This document shows positions 32,818-43,479 of a stretch of 64,000 bases of DNA, in pieces. Numbering within the stretch: position 1 is the stretch's first letter; every line of letters starts with the position of its first letter. Origin of the DNA: Clostridia bacterium. GTDB taxonomy: Bacteria > Bacillota > Clostridia > Oscillospirales > Acutalibacteraceae. The stretch lies in the NCBI GenBank assembly GCA_017560255.1, contig JAFYOI010000055.1, positions 1 to 64,000 of the forward strand, given 5' to 3'. The notes beneath the pieces are model-generated. The model searched no databases. It was given only the letters and a program-made list of their open reading frames with translations, and was not told where the DNA came from. Position numbers and translations under genes: made by a program.

Positions 32818-34296
32818 ATGGCAAATACAAGCATATACCAAGATATTGCAGCCCGTACCGGAGGGGACATTTATATCGGCGTAGTTGGCCCTGTGCGCAC
32901 GGGCAAGTCAACGTTTATCAAAAGGTTTATGGATACGCTTGTAATCCCGAATATCGTTGGTGATTACAAGCGTGAGCGGGCATTGGATGAGTTGCCGCAG
33001 TCGGCGGCGGGTAGGACGATTATGACAACCGAACCCAAATTTATTCCCGAAAATTCTGTTGAAGTGAATCTGGAGGGTAACGCAAGCCTTCGTGTGAGGA
33101 TGATTGATTGCGTTGGCTATATTGTGCCAAGTTCGTTGGGGTATATTGAGGATGATATGCCACGTATGGTTATGACACCTTGGTACAGTGAAGAAATTCC
33201 GTTTAATATGGCGGCAGAAATAGGAACAAAAAAGGTTATAATGGAGCATTCTACAATCGGGCTTGTTGTTACAACGGACGGTAGTATCAGCGATATTCCA
33301 AGGCAGGAATATGAGCAGGCGGAGGAAAGAGTTATAAATGAACTCAAACAGATAAAGAAACCGTTTGTCGTATTGCTTAATTGTACGTATCCCGAGTCAA
33401 GCGCTACGATGAGTCTTGCTGCTGAATTGACGGAAAAGTATAATGTGCCGGTCATTCCCGTTAACTGTACGGAAATTGAGGAAGATATGATTCGCGACAT
33501 TATTTCTCAAGTGCTTTTTGAATTTCCTGTAAAAGAAATTTCCATCGATATGCCAAAGTGGATGATTGGTTTGCCGAAAAATCATTGGCTTCGATCGGCT
33601 GTTTACGGAGATATACAGTCTTGCGCAAAGAATATCAGTAATATAAGGGGTATTTCAAAGTTTTCACGTGAAATATGCAGGTGTGAATATATTGAATCTT
33701 CCAATGTATCCGCGGTAGATTTGGGTGTTGGCAGTTCCAGAGTCAGCGTTTCGATGAAAAACGAGTTGTTCTATACTATTCTTGGTGAATCAACCGGACT
33801 CAAAATTTCCGATGAGCAGGAGCTGATGGACAGTCTGCTTGAACTTGCGGCGGCTAAGAAAGAATATGACAGAATAAAATATGCCCTTGATGAAGTTGAA
33901 GCAACCGGTTACGGAATCGTAATGCCAACAATTGAGGAACTGACTTTGGAGGAGCCTGAAATCATGCGCCAAGGCGGCAAATACGGTGTGCGGTTACGCG
34001 CATCTGCACCGTCAATTCATATGATGCGCGCCGATATCGTAACGGAAGTTGCGCCTCTTGTCGGGACAGAATCACAGTCGGAGGATCTGATACTGTATTT
34101 GCTTAAAGAATTCGAAGAAAATCCCACTGATATATGGCAATCAAATATTTTTGGTAAATCTCTGCATTCCTTGGTAAATGAAGGACTTCACAACAAACTT
34201 GCGCGTATGCCTGCCGATGCTAGAATGCGCTTGCAGGAAACTATAGAAAAGATTATAAACGAAGGTTGCAGCGGCCTTATCTGTATTATTTTGTAA
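32818..34296 (+). CDS. spoIVA: Stage IV sporulation protein A, spore coat morphogenetic ATPase
   Basis: The 492-residue length and full-length similarity are typical. The start (YQDIAARTGGDIYIGVVGPV) leads into the altered P-loop GPVRTGKSTFIKRF. The distinctive SAAGRTIMTTEPKFIP and the C-terminal GCSGLICIIL are both present. SpoIVA hydrolyses ATP to polymerise on the outer forespore membrane and forms the coat basement layer, recruited there by SpoVM. It stands alone behind a sigma-E-like promoter. The partner spoVM gene lies at 63822-63911. Confidence 0.97.
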   Translation: MANTSIYQDIAARTGGDIYIGVVGPVRTGKSTFIKRFMDTLVIPNIVGDYKRERALDELPQSAAGRTIMTTEPKFIPENSVEVNLEGNASLRVRMIDCVGYIVPSSLGYIEDDMPRMVMTPWYSEEIPFNMAAEIGTKKVIMEHSTIGLVVTTDGSISDIPRQEYEQAEERVINELKQIKKPFVVLLNCTYPESSATMSLAAELTEKYNVPVIPVNCTEIEEDMIRDIISQVLFEFPVKEISIDMPKWMIGLPKNHWLRSAVYGDIQSCAKNISNIRGISKFSREICRCEYIESSNVSAVDLGVGSSRVSVSMKNELFYTILGESTGLKISDEQELMDSLLELAAAKKEYDRIKYALDEVEATGYGIVMPTIEELTLEEPEIMRQGGKYGVRLRASAPSIHMMRADIVTEVAPLVGTESQSEDLILYLLKEFEENPTDIWQSNIFGKSLHSLVNEGLHNKLARMPADARMRLQETIEKIINEGCSGLICIIL

Positions 34297-34300
34297 AGAA

Positions 34301-34329
34301 AAAACCCGACTTTTTTGGTCGGGTTTTCA
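34301..34329 (+). terminator. Terminator of spoIVA
   Basis: A ten-bp stem AAAACCCGAC/GTCGGGTTTT (34301-34310 with 34318-34327) follows the stop codon by four bases. Confidence 0.8.
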
Positions 34330-34379
34330 ATTTGATTATTGTTATTTTTTCAAATATGTGGTAAAATATATTAAGTTAA

Positions 34380-36368
<1,989 letters not shown>

Positions 36369-36416
36369 CAGTATAAATAAACAAATATATGTCGAATTTG
36401 TACATCTCTTGGGGTA

Positions 36417-36445
36417 TTGACTTTTGTGTCGAAGAGGTATATACT
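36417..36445 (+). promoter_or_regulatory. Sigma-A promoter of the sortase locus
   Basis: TTGACT (36417-36422) and TATACT (36440-36445) are separated by 17 bases, 62 bases ahead of the first gene. Confidence 0.65.
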
Positions 36446-36507
36446 ATATACGGCTTTATTACAAGTATGGGCAACAAGTAAAATTTTAGAATGGATGATG
36501 ATTAAGA

Positions 36508-37095
36508 ATGAAAAAGTTTTTTGTAGCCGTTTTGGCGGTTGTACTCATGATGACTATGTTCGTTGGCTCTGCTTCAGCGGCAACAAAGGCTGACTTGGTT
36601 AACAAGATTAAGAACGACTCAATCATTGGTAACTATGAGCATATCGTGAACATTGTTGTAAATCAGATGGACAATTTTAATTTTACTTCTGACGAGTGCG
36701 ACTATCTCCTTGCTAAGTTCGATGAGGCTAAAGCGATTATCGAAGCAGCGGGTGGAGACAAGGGTTCCAGTGCTCACTCCTATGACCCCGTAACTATTGA
36801 ACAGATTGTCGATATCGTAGCAGATGTTGTTACAACTCTTGGTTACACTTACGAGTACCTTCCGTCACAGAATCCTTTGCACACAGGTGACGATGTTTTC
36901 CGTGTTTATGATGCAGATGGCATCATCGTTTTTGAGTTCGACGGTGACTACGTTAAGCACACAGGCGGCGAGGTTGCTTCTGACAACGGAAAGATTATGG
37001 CGGGTGCTGCTCTCGGTGGCGGCGTTGTAGTTTTGGCTTTGGCTGTTTTCTTTGCAGTAAGAAGCAGAAAAAACCTTAACGAAACTGAAGCATAA
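36508..37095 (+). CDS. Secreted acidic protein with C-terminal membrane helix, candidate sortase substrate
   Basis: The 195-residue protein has a signal peptide (cut near SASA/ATKA), an acidic helical domain (about 25-80), a short linker and a small beta-rich region (YLPSQNPLHTGDDVFRVYD). It ends in a Gly/Ala/Val helix (about 165-184) and the tail RSRKNLNETEA. That C-terminal layout equals a cell-wall sorting signal, but no LPXTG is present. The best candidate motif is YVKHTGGE just before the helix. A sortase gene follows within nine bases, which strengthens the substrate idea. No family name is recognised. Confidence 0.6.
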   Translation: MKKFFVAVLAVVLMMTMFVGSASAATKADLVNKIKNDSIIGNYEHIVNIVVNQMDNFNFTSDECDYLLAKFDEAKAIIEAAGGDKGSSAHSYDPVTIEQIVDIVADVVTTLGYTYEYLPSQNPLHTGDDVFRVYDADGIIVFEFDGDYVKHTGGEVASDNGKIMAGAALGGGVVVLALAVFFAVRSRKNLNETEA

Positions 37096-37103
37096 TTCGA
37101 GTT

Positions 37104-37871
37104 ATGAATAAAACTGATACAAAACAGAATAACAAAAAAATTATAAGGAGCGGACTCAATTTGAGTCTGCCCTTTATACTGTGTGCAATTGCTCTTTTAC
37201 TGTTTTCTGTCTGGCTGTTTAAGGGCGTAATTGAAACAAACAGTTTCTATAAACTTCTTATGAATGCTTCTGGGCCGGTCATGGAGAATGATTTGTCGTT
37301 TGATAACGGTTTGCATCTTGAAAACGTTGCACCCACACCCGAAGAAACCGACAAAACACTTGAGTCAGAAGATGAAAAAATCGTATCGCCGGAACTTTTG
37401 CCGCTGTTTAAATACGGACAGAGATGGGGTACGTTCAACCTTGACAAATACGAGTATTACGGTCGTCCGATTTATAACTGTGATAATCCGAACGTTTTTG
37501 GTTATGGTGTTGGCAGAGCGCTTTACGGAATGCTTCCGGGACAGGGGCAAAATATCGTTCTTTGCGGCCATTGCGTAAACTCTTTTATTTATCTTGAAAT
37601 GTTAGAAATCGGCGATATAATAAAAATAAAAACCGTTTACGGTGTATATGAATATGAGGTTGTTAAGACGGTTGTTTTTGAGCCCGATGATACACGCTAT
37701 GTTTTGGCGCAGTATGATGAGGAAATGCTTACCTGTTACACTTGTTATCCCTATCTTACAACTATGCCAAGAACGAAGAGATATGCTGTTATATCAAAGA
37801 AAATTTCTGGTCCGGACTATCGTTACAATTCTTCAACGGGCAGATGGCATTTGGTAGGTGAGAGCGAATGA
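37104..37871 (+). CDS. Sortase family transpeptidase
   Basis: The 255-residue protein has one N-terminal helix (about 20-42), an acidic spacer and a sortase domain from about residue 110. Catalytic residues are visible: His in VLCGHCVNSF, Cys in LTCYTCYP, and Arg in MPRTKRYAVI. The His is followed by Cys-Val rather than the usual Arg-Asp or Asn, and a second Cys sits three residues before the catalytic one. Size and lack of a class B insertion suggest class D or E. It lies between the putative substrate and a membrane protein that overlaps its stop codon, so the three work as a unit. Confidence 0.85.
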   Translation: MNKTDTKQNNKKIIRSGLNLSLPFILCAIALLLFSVWLFKGVIETNSFYKLLMNASGPVMENDLSFDNGLHLENVAPTPEETDKTLESEDEKIVSPELLPLFKYGQRWGTFNLDKYEYYGRPIYNCDNPNVFGYGVGRALYGMLPGQGQNIVLCGHCVNSFIYLEMLEIGDIIKIKTVYGVYEYEVVKTVVFEPDDTRYVLAQYDEEMLTCYTCYPYLTTMPRTKRYAVISKKISGPDYRYNSSTGRWHLVGESE

Positions 37872-38803
37872 AGAAGGTTATAAAGAGTATAGTCAGCGTT
37901 ATTTTGTCGGTGCTGATTTGTCTTTCGGCATTCGTCACAATAGCAACGGCTATCATTAAATTTAAAATATCAAATATTGAGCATTATGTTGAATCCGTTA
38001 TTGATGACAAACATATTGATGCTTTGTATGAAGACATCAGATACAGCGTAGGCACAGTGTGCGAAAATCTTGAGGTTGACCGTGATACTGTTATGACATT
38101 TGTTAATAAGGAAGAAATCAAAAGCATTTCACAGAACAATTTCAGAGCACTTTTTCACAGCGTTCTTGATGGAACACCTCTTAGTTATAAGCGTTTTGAT
38201 AACGTAGCGATGAAAGATGAAATTTATCGTGAACTTGAGGCGTTTGCAAATGAAGTTGGTATTGTAGAAGAGGATCTGAATCATGCAACCGACGTTACTT
38301 ATGAATACATTGTTGATGAGATAAATAAATCTCTTATATATTTTACACAGGACGACGTAAATATGGTTGGTTTTGTGTCAGAGGTTCAGATACTGGATTT
38401 TGCAATAAACGATTCATTTTATGTAATGCTTGCGGTTTTCATTGTACTTTGCATTCTGAAAGTTTTGCTCGGCAGAAAACAGAGTTTAAGAACGATGTAC
38501 AATGTTGCTTTTATGAGTTGGCTTGCAAGTGCTTGCTGGTTTTTCCCTGTATTGATTATTAAAATTGTTGACGTTGCAGCAGGAATAATCCTTGCACACG
38601 GCGGATTTAAAATCTATGTTCAAAACCTTATAAACGTTGTTATAGATGGATTTTTTTATGTTTCATTGTTTGCCTTTATTTTAACTACGATTTTGGTTAT
38701 CACTATGATTGTGCTTGTTATTATACAGATTGCAAGAAGAACGAAAACATCTTTAAAAACTGATGATACAGACGTCACCTGCGAAAGCGAACAAACAGCA
38801 TAA
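37868..38803 (+). CDS. Multi-pass membrane protein of the sortase locus
   Basis: The ATG overlaps the sortase stop (ATGA). The 311-residue protein has one N-terminal helix (about 5-28), an acidic extracellular domain of about 150 residues rich in helices, then three C-terminal helices (about 185-205, 212-240, 258-290) and a polar tail. I do not recognise the family. Translational coupling with the sortase suggests a role in presenting or anchoring the substrate; that is inference. Confidence 0.6.
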   Translation: MKKVIKSIVSVILSVLICLSAFVTIATAIIKFKISNIEHYVESVIDDKHIDALYEDIRYSVGTVCENLEVDRDTVMTFVNKEEIKSISQNNFRALFHSVLDGTPLSYKRFDNVAMKDEIYRELEAFANEVGIVEEDLNHATDVTYEYIVDEINKSLIYFTQDDVNMVGFVSEVQILDFAINDSFYVMLAVFIVLCILKVLLGRKQSLRTMYNVAFMSWLASACWFFPVLIIKIVDVAAGIILAHGGFKIYVQNLINVVIDGFFYVSLFAFILTTILVITMIVLVIIQIARRTKTSLKTDDTDVTCESEQTA

Positions 38804-38808
38804 AAAAT

Positions 38809-38840
38809 AAAGCCTTGTGGAAAATTTCCACAAGGCTTTT
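38809..38840. terminator. Bidirectional terminator between the sortase locus and the 6S RNA candidate
   Basis: The stem AAAGCCTTGTGGAAA pairs with TTTCCACAAGGCTTT (38809-38823 with 38825-38839; the innermost bases must open as the loop). T-rich flanks occur on both sides, so it can end both the sortase operon and the minus-strand RNA. Confidence 0.8.
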
Positions 38841-38845
38841 GCTTT

Positions 38846-39012
38846 TCAAGAAACCCCACCATGCCGTATCACGGATAATGATAACCTGCTAATTGCAGGT
38901 GGGTGCGTCCTCGTAACTTTGGCTCCCTTCGTCCGACAATAAGTCGGGAGGTCTGCATTCCCCATTACAAGAGATTTAGCTCCCTTAATAAAGAACGTTG
39001 GGTTATAGAACC
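38846..39012 (-). ncRNA. ssrS: 6S RNA candidate
   Basis: The gap between a terminator and the DUF1292 gene has no reading frame but strong structure. On the minus strand it reads CTCCCGACTTATTGTCGG..GAAGGGAG, then TTACGAGGACGCACCCACCT, a GCAGGT hairpin, and GATACGGCATGGTGGGGTTT. This order parallels the 3' half of Escherichia coli 6S RNA (CGACGACACATTCACCTTG ... GCGGCGGCATCTCGGAG), and the 5' AACCC region can pair with the 3' GGGGTT. 6S RNA sequesters sigma-A RNA polymerase in stationary phase. The ends are approximate and no clear promoter was found. Confidence 0.7.
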
Positions 39013-39041
39013 CGTTACTCGAACACAGCAGGGTATATGAA

Positions 39042-39341
39042 CTAATCTTCAATATTAAGTTCGAAAAGTTCAGAGAGATTTTCCTCAAAAATTGTTGCAA
39101 CTTTGTTGAATTCGTCATCGTCATCAATTGTGACAAGTACGTCTTCACCTTCGTCGTCAATGACTTTGAGAATTACAAGTTCACCGTCATCATTGAGGAT
39201 TTCTTCTGCTTCCTCGTAAACGGGGAGAAGAGCGACGTAACGCTCGCCGTCCACTTCAACGGTATCAAGTATCTCAAAGCTATGTTTTTTTCCTGATTCG
39301 TCCTCAACAGTTATGAGGTCGGGATTGTATTCGTTATCCAT
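39042..39341 (-). CDS. DUF1292 family protein (YrzB-like)
   Basis: The ATG at 39341 is taken over an upstream TTG. The roughly 100-residue, very acidic protein has the DUF1292 pattern ITVEDESGKKHSFEILDTVE, then ERYVALLPVY and the EILNDDGELVILKVIDDEG segment. In many Firmicutes the gene is next to ruvX and alaS; here it instead precedes the 6S RNA candidate. Its function is unknown. The C-terminal 25 residues are helical and acidic. Confidence 0.88.
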   Translation of the reverse strand: MDNEYNPDLITVEDESGKKHSFEILDTVEVDGERYVALLPVYEEAEEILNDDGELVILKVIDDEGEDVLVTIDDDDEFNKVATIFEENLSELFELNIED

Positions 39342-39527
39342 GTTTATTTGCACCGACTTTCTTAAATCTTAAATCAACATTATTCTATCCGTTTTGTTTG
39401 AAATAGTCAATAGATTTTTGCTAACATTATTTGTAAAAAACTATTGCTTTAATTGCATATAATATGGTATATTATAATGAATAATTAAATATACTTAGAA
39501 TTTTCGTTTTAGTAAGGAGAGTCTGCT

Positions 39528-39791
39528 ATGAAAATAAAGGATGGTTACCTCATTCGTGAGATTGCTGGCGCGTACGTTGTAGTGCCGGCAGGGGAACAGG
39601 TCGTTGAATTTAACGGGCTTATGACGCTCAATGAAACAGCGGCGTTTATCTGGAATATCTTTGTTGATGGCGCAGATGAGGATGCGGTTGTTGCGAAAAT
39701 GCTTGATGAATATGATGTTGATGAAGAAAAGGCAAGAGAGGATGTAAAAAAAGTTATAGAGTTACTAAAATCCTATAACGTGTTTGAATAA
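39528..39791 (+). CDS. PqqD family (RiPP recognition element-like) protein
   Basis: At 87 residues it is a single PqqD-like winged-helix domain: YLIREIAGAYVVVPAG strands, then FNGLMTLNETAAFIWNIFVDG and a C-terminal helix bundle (VVAKMLDEYDVDEEKAREDV). Related domains bind RiPP precursor peptides and hand them to modifying enzymes. No radical SAM enzyme, precursor peptide or cyclase is near. GGAG lies nine bases before the ATG. It is followed by a lipoprotein and a two-component system, with which it may be co-transcribed. Confidence 0.82.
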   Translation: MKIKDGYLIREIAGAYVVVPAGEQVVEFNGLMTLNETAAFIWNIFVDGADEDAVVAKMLDEYDVDEEKAREDVKKVIELLKSYNVFE

Positions 39792-39837
39792 TAAAACATA
39801 AATCCGTATTTTTATGATGGAAGGAGGGCGATGAATA

Positions 39838-41229
39838 ATGTTCGGTAAATCCAAATTTTACTCTGTAATACTTTTGACTATATGCGTGATAGGCTTTATT
39901 TTCAGTGGATGTGATGCCTTGGATGGATTTTCAAGTAAAGGCATACAAGAACTTTTGCAGCCGCCCGTGTCTTCCGAAGAAAATGCGAAGATAAAAGAGG
40001 CGCTTGAGAAACATGTGAGCGGTTCTTTCGTCCTTATGTCACCAACATCAGGTGACTATCGCTCTGCCTACGTTGTGCAGGATCTTGACCGTGATATGTC
40101 AAATGAGGCTATTGTTTTTTATAAACAGAGAGCAAATATGTTTCTTGGATTCATTGATAAAAACACAGAAAACGACTCTTGGGTAACTAAACAGGTTATT
40201 CAAAGTGAAGCAAGCGATATATACAGCATTAGTTTCTGTGACTTTGATAATGATTCCGTAAAAGAAATTCTCGTTATGTGGGAACGTAATGACAGTCAGA
40301 CTATGAGACTGCTTGAAGTCTACAAAGTTGTTAGCGGAGATACAATCCATTTGGTCGGCAGTGTTGAATGTAGCGAAGCACTTGTTTTGGACTTGATACC
40401 GTCAAATGATGATTTGGAGATTGTGACGTTGACACTTGAAACAATTGTTGGTGTTTCTTCTCAATCGATTGCACGATTATATACGTATGACACAGATGCT
40501 GAAGATATTGAATTTGAAAGTGGTATTGTTCTTAACAACTTGGCAATAGGATATGCGAAGATTTCTGCTGCGCCCGAAGCGGAAGGCTACGGCCAGGTCT
40601 GTCGTGCGCGTGTGGTGGTTGATAGTTATTGCCGTGACAGTCAAAGTATGATGACTGAAATGATTTATTGGAGTCAGAATGATAACGACAGCAGTGGCTC
40701 GCTTGCACTACATAAGTGGGGGACTTTTGAAAGAGTAAGTACGGTAACATCAATGGATGTCAATAATGATGGTTTGATTGATATTCCGCAACTGATAGAA
40801 TTTGCCAATACAAATGCGGTTGGTATAACTGATAATAAATACATAACCGATAAACATATTGTTGCATGGACTTCGTACGATTTTGAACCACAACAAAGGA
40901 CGATTAAATACACTGTTGTGAATCCCGACTTTAACTATATGATGGTTATTCCGAAAGAATGGATTGATGATGCTGCTCTTATAGAAAATGATCTGGATAA
41001 TGAATATATCATTTACAAATGGGACAAAGAGAAACAGAATCCCTCGGAAATTTATATGGCATCTAAGGTTTTTACCTTATCTGAATGGACGGATTATGAA
41101 GAAAAAAACAAGGATAATGAGGAAAAATATCGTCTTGTAAAGGTTTATGGTTCATTAGTTTACGCGGTTCGTTTTGGTAAAATCGGATATCCCGGATACT
41201 ATCAGACGGCGATAGAAACCATTAATTAA
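39838..41229 (+). CDS. Lipoprotein with FG-GAP/VCBS-like repeats
   Basis: The lipobox FSGC at the end of the signal peptide gives a lipid-anchored protein of about 440 residues. Several Asp-rich loops of the D-x-D-x-D/N-x-x-x-E/D-I type occur (QDLDRDMSNEAIV, CDFDNDSVKEILV, DVNNDGLIDIPQL). They suggest a calcium-binding beta-propeller like integrin FG-GAP domains. A C-terminal segment resembles PsbP-like strands (NYMMVIPKEWIDD). GGAGGG precedes the ATG. It lies directly before a response regulator and kinase and could be part of that sensory unit. Confidence 0.7.
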   Translation: MFGKSKFYSVILLTICVIGFIFSGCDALDGFSSKGIQELLQPPVSSEENAKIKEALEKHVSGSFVLMSPTSGDYRSAYVVQDLDRDMSNEAIVFYKQRANMFLGFIDKNTENDSWVTKQVIQSEASDIYSISFCDFDNDSVKEILVMWERNDSQTMRLLEVYKVVSGDTIHLVGSVECSEALVLDLIPSNDDLEIVTLTLETIVGVSSQSIARLYTYDTDAEDIEFESGIVLNNLAIGYAKISAAPEAEGYGQVCRARVVVDSYCRDSQSMMTEMIYWSQNDNDSSGSLALHKWGTFERVSTVTSMDVNNDGLIDIPQLIEFANTNAVGITDNKYITDKHIVAWTSYDFEPQQRTIKYTVVNPDFNYMMVIPKEWIDDAALIENDLDNEYIIYKWDKEKQNPSEIYMASKVFTLSEWTDYEEKNKDNEEKYRLVKVYGSLVYAVRFGKIGYPGYYQTAIETIN

Positions 41230-41249
41230 ACAGTTCGGAGTGATACGTT

Positions 41250-41954
41250 GTGAAAAAAATACTTGTCGTTGAAGATGAACGCTCTATACGTGAGTTTATT
41301 GTAATAAATCTTGTGCATAATGGTTACAAGACTTTTGAAGCGGCAAATGGTGTTGAGGCTCTTGAGATTTATAATAATAACACGGATATTGATATTGTTC
41401 TTTGCGACGTTATGATGCCCGAAATGGATGGTGTGACGTTAAGCAAGATACTCAGAGAGAAAAATCGCACTCTTGGAATTGTTATGCTGACCGCCAAAAC
41501 ACAGGAAGAAGATAAAATTACAGGACTTTTTGCCGGTGCAGATGATTATATAACAAAACCGTTTTCTCCGTCCGAACTTATGGCGCGACTTGAAGCAATA
41601 TACAGACGTGTAAGCGTAAGTCGTGAATCATTAACTGATGATAAGAAATCTAACTTGATTAAGCAAGGATGCTTTACTCTTAATAAAATAGATCGAACGT
41701 TTATGAAGAACAGAGAACGCATTGAGTTGACTCAGGTTGAATTTCAGATTATGTATCTCTTCTTTGAACATAAAGGAGAAACACTTAAACGTTCCTTCAT
41801 TCTTGAAAAAATATGGGGAGATAATTATTACGGCGATGAGAAAGTTGTTGATGTAAACATTCGAAGGCTCAGATTGAAGATTGAGGACGACCCGAATGAG
41901 TGTCGTCATCTAACAACCGTCTGGGGACTTGGCTACTGCTGGATTGCTGATTAA
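41250..41954 (+). CDS. OmpR-family response regulator
   Basis: The GTG start yields ILVVEDERSIREFI with the acidic pocket, the phospho-acceptor Asp in VLCDVMMPEMDG (about residue 52), Thr in MLTAKT and Lys in YITKPFSP. Residues about 130-230 form a winged helix (RTFMKNRERIELTQVEFQIM, VVDVNIRRLRLKIE). The 234-residue length is typical. It is followed by its sensor kinase 40 bases downstream. Targets are unknown. Confidence 0.93.
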   Translation: MKKILVVEDERSIREFIVINLVHNGYKTFEAANGVEALEIYNNNTDIDIVLCDVMMPEMDGVTLSKILREKNRTLGIVMLTAKTQEEDKITGLFAGADDYITKPFSPSELMARLEAIYRRVSVSRESLTDDKKSNLIKQGCFTLNKIDRTFMKNRERIELTQVEFQIMYLFFEHKGETLKRSFILEKIWGDNYYGDEKVVDVNIRRLRLKIEDDPNECRHLTTVWGLGYCWIAD

Positions 41955-41994
41955 GTAATTTTGTTTAAATTCGCTTAAAGGGGGTGCAGTATAT

Positions 41995-43479
41995 TTGTTT
42001 TTCAAAGGAATAACAAAGAGATGGTTTGTCAATATCTTTTTGGTTGTATTTTTGCTTTTAACCGTAATTGCGGTATGTGGTTGCATAGTTTTTAATAACT
42101 ATTATTACAACGGTGTGCGCGATGAGTTGATCGTTAGCGCTGAAGAAGTTGTATCAGATTTAATGCCATATACCGATTCCGCCACAAAGTTTCAAATCGG
42201 CGCGGTAGAAATTGCTCAGTCGTTTGAATACGCTCATTATATGGAGTTGAGAATAGCGGATAAATACGGCGATGTTATTGCAACATCTTCCGGATTTTCC
42301 GTACGCACTGAGGCAGATTTAACTGTTTCCGATCAGGCAAACGAATATATACGTGCATCTGAAGCGGGGGATTATTCAAGCACCTGGAAAGGTGAACTTT
42401 CTACGGGAGAATCCGTGATGGTGTATACAAAGATTATAAAAGACGGGTCATCTATTGAATCGGGCGAGGTTGCTCGGGCTGAAGATAATAGTATTGAAGT
42501 CGGAGTTATACGTTTGATGGTTTCTCTTGAAAAGATTGAAGACAGAATATTGCAGAGTTGTCTTGCAGTGGTTTTGGCTTGTGTTGCTGTTTTGGCTATT
42601 TCTCTCATTTCAAGTATATACTTTATTCGTTCGATCGTTAGACCTATACGAGACGTTGAGGTTAAGACTTCGCTAATTGCTCAAGGTAATTTTGATGTGC
42701 GAATAAGTAAATCCTATGATGATGAGATAGGAGAATTGAGTGATTCAATCAACAATATGGCGAGCGAACTGAGCGAAACGGACAGAATAAAGAACGAATT
42801 TATTTCTACCGTTTCTCACGAATTGAGAACTCCGCTTACCGCAATCAAAGGTTGGGGTGAAACTCTCTTATCGTTGGGTGTCGACAATCCCGAACTTACC
42901 GAGAGGGGATTGCAGGTGATGGTTGAAGAAACCAATCGTTTGACACAGATGGTTGAAGAATTGCTCGGGTTTTCAAAAATTCAAGGTAATCGCTTCAAAA
43001 TGGTGTTCGGGGAAACGGATTTGATTGCTCAACTTAACGAAGCGTTTTATATGTACCGTGAACGCGCAAGACGTGAAGACAAAACAATGTCATATCAGGT
43101 TTCTTGTGAATCCGCTATTGCTGTCGCAGACGGCGGACGTATCAGGCAGGTTTTTGTCAACATTATTGATAACGCGATTAAGTATACGCAGTCGGGCGGG
43201 ATTATTACCGTAACCGCGCGTGTTGAAAATAATTCATTTATTGTTGCTATCAAAGATAGCGGAAAGGGAATCGCAAAAGAAGATTTGCCGTACGTAAGAC
43301 AAAAATTTTATAAGGGTAGAAATTCAATGAGTGGTTCTTCAGGAATCGGTCTTGCGGTTGTAAACGAGATTATAAATCAACATAACGGAAGTTTAAAAAT
43401 TGATAGTGAGGTTAACGTCGGAACGACGGTCAGCATCACTATTCCATTAAATCACAATAAAGATGGAGGGGATAATTAA
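41995..43479 (+). CDS. Sensor histidine kinase
   Basis: The TTG start follows GGGGGTG. The 494-residue protein has a first helix (about 10-32), an extracytoplasmic sensor of about 150 residues, a second helix (about 188-210), a HAMP domain, the H box STVSHELRTPLTAIKGW, N box NIIDNAIKYT and the G boxes DSGKGI and GSSGIGLAVV. The architecture is that of PhoR/ResE-type kinases. The signal is unknown; the upstream lipoprotein could be a partner. The stop overlaps the DUF1385 start by one base, so downstream genes may share the transcript. Confidence 0.93.
   Translation: MFFKGITKRWFVNIFLVVFLLLTVIAVCGCIVFNNYYYNGVRDELIVSAEEVVSDLMPYTDSATKFQIGAVEIAQSFEYAHYMELRIADKYGDVIATSSGFSVRTEADLTVSDQANEYIRASEAGDYSSTWKGELSTGESVMVYTKIIKDGSSIESGEVARAEDNSIEVGVIRLMVSLEKIEDRILQSCLAVVLACVAVLAISLISSIYFIRSIVRPIRDVEVKTSLIAQGNFDVRISKSYDDEIGELSDSINNMASELSETDRIKNEFISTVSHELRTPLTAIKGWGETLLSLGVDNPELTERGLQVMVEETNRLTQMVEELLGFSKIQGNRFKMVFGETDLIAQLNEAFYMYRERARREDKTMSYQVSCESAIAVADGGRIRQVFVNIIDNAIKYTQSGGIITVTARVENNSFIVAIKDSGKGIAKEDLPYVRQKFYKGRNSMSGSSGIGLAVVNEIINQHNGSLKIDSEVNVGTTVSITIPLNHNKDGGDN

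Noticed and set aside
39528-39791. RiPP biosynthetic gene cluster around the PqqD-like gene
   Set aside because: No radical SAM, cyclodehydratase, protease or short precursor frame is found between 38800 and 44700.
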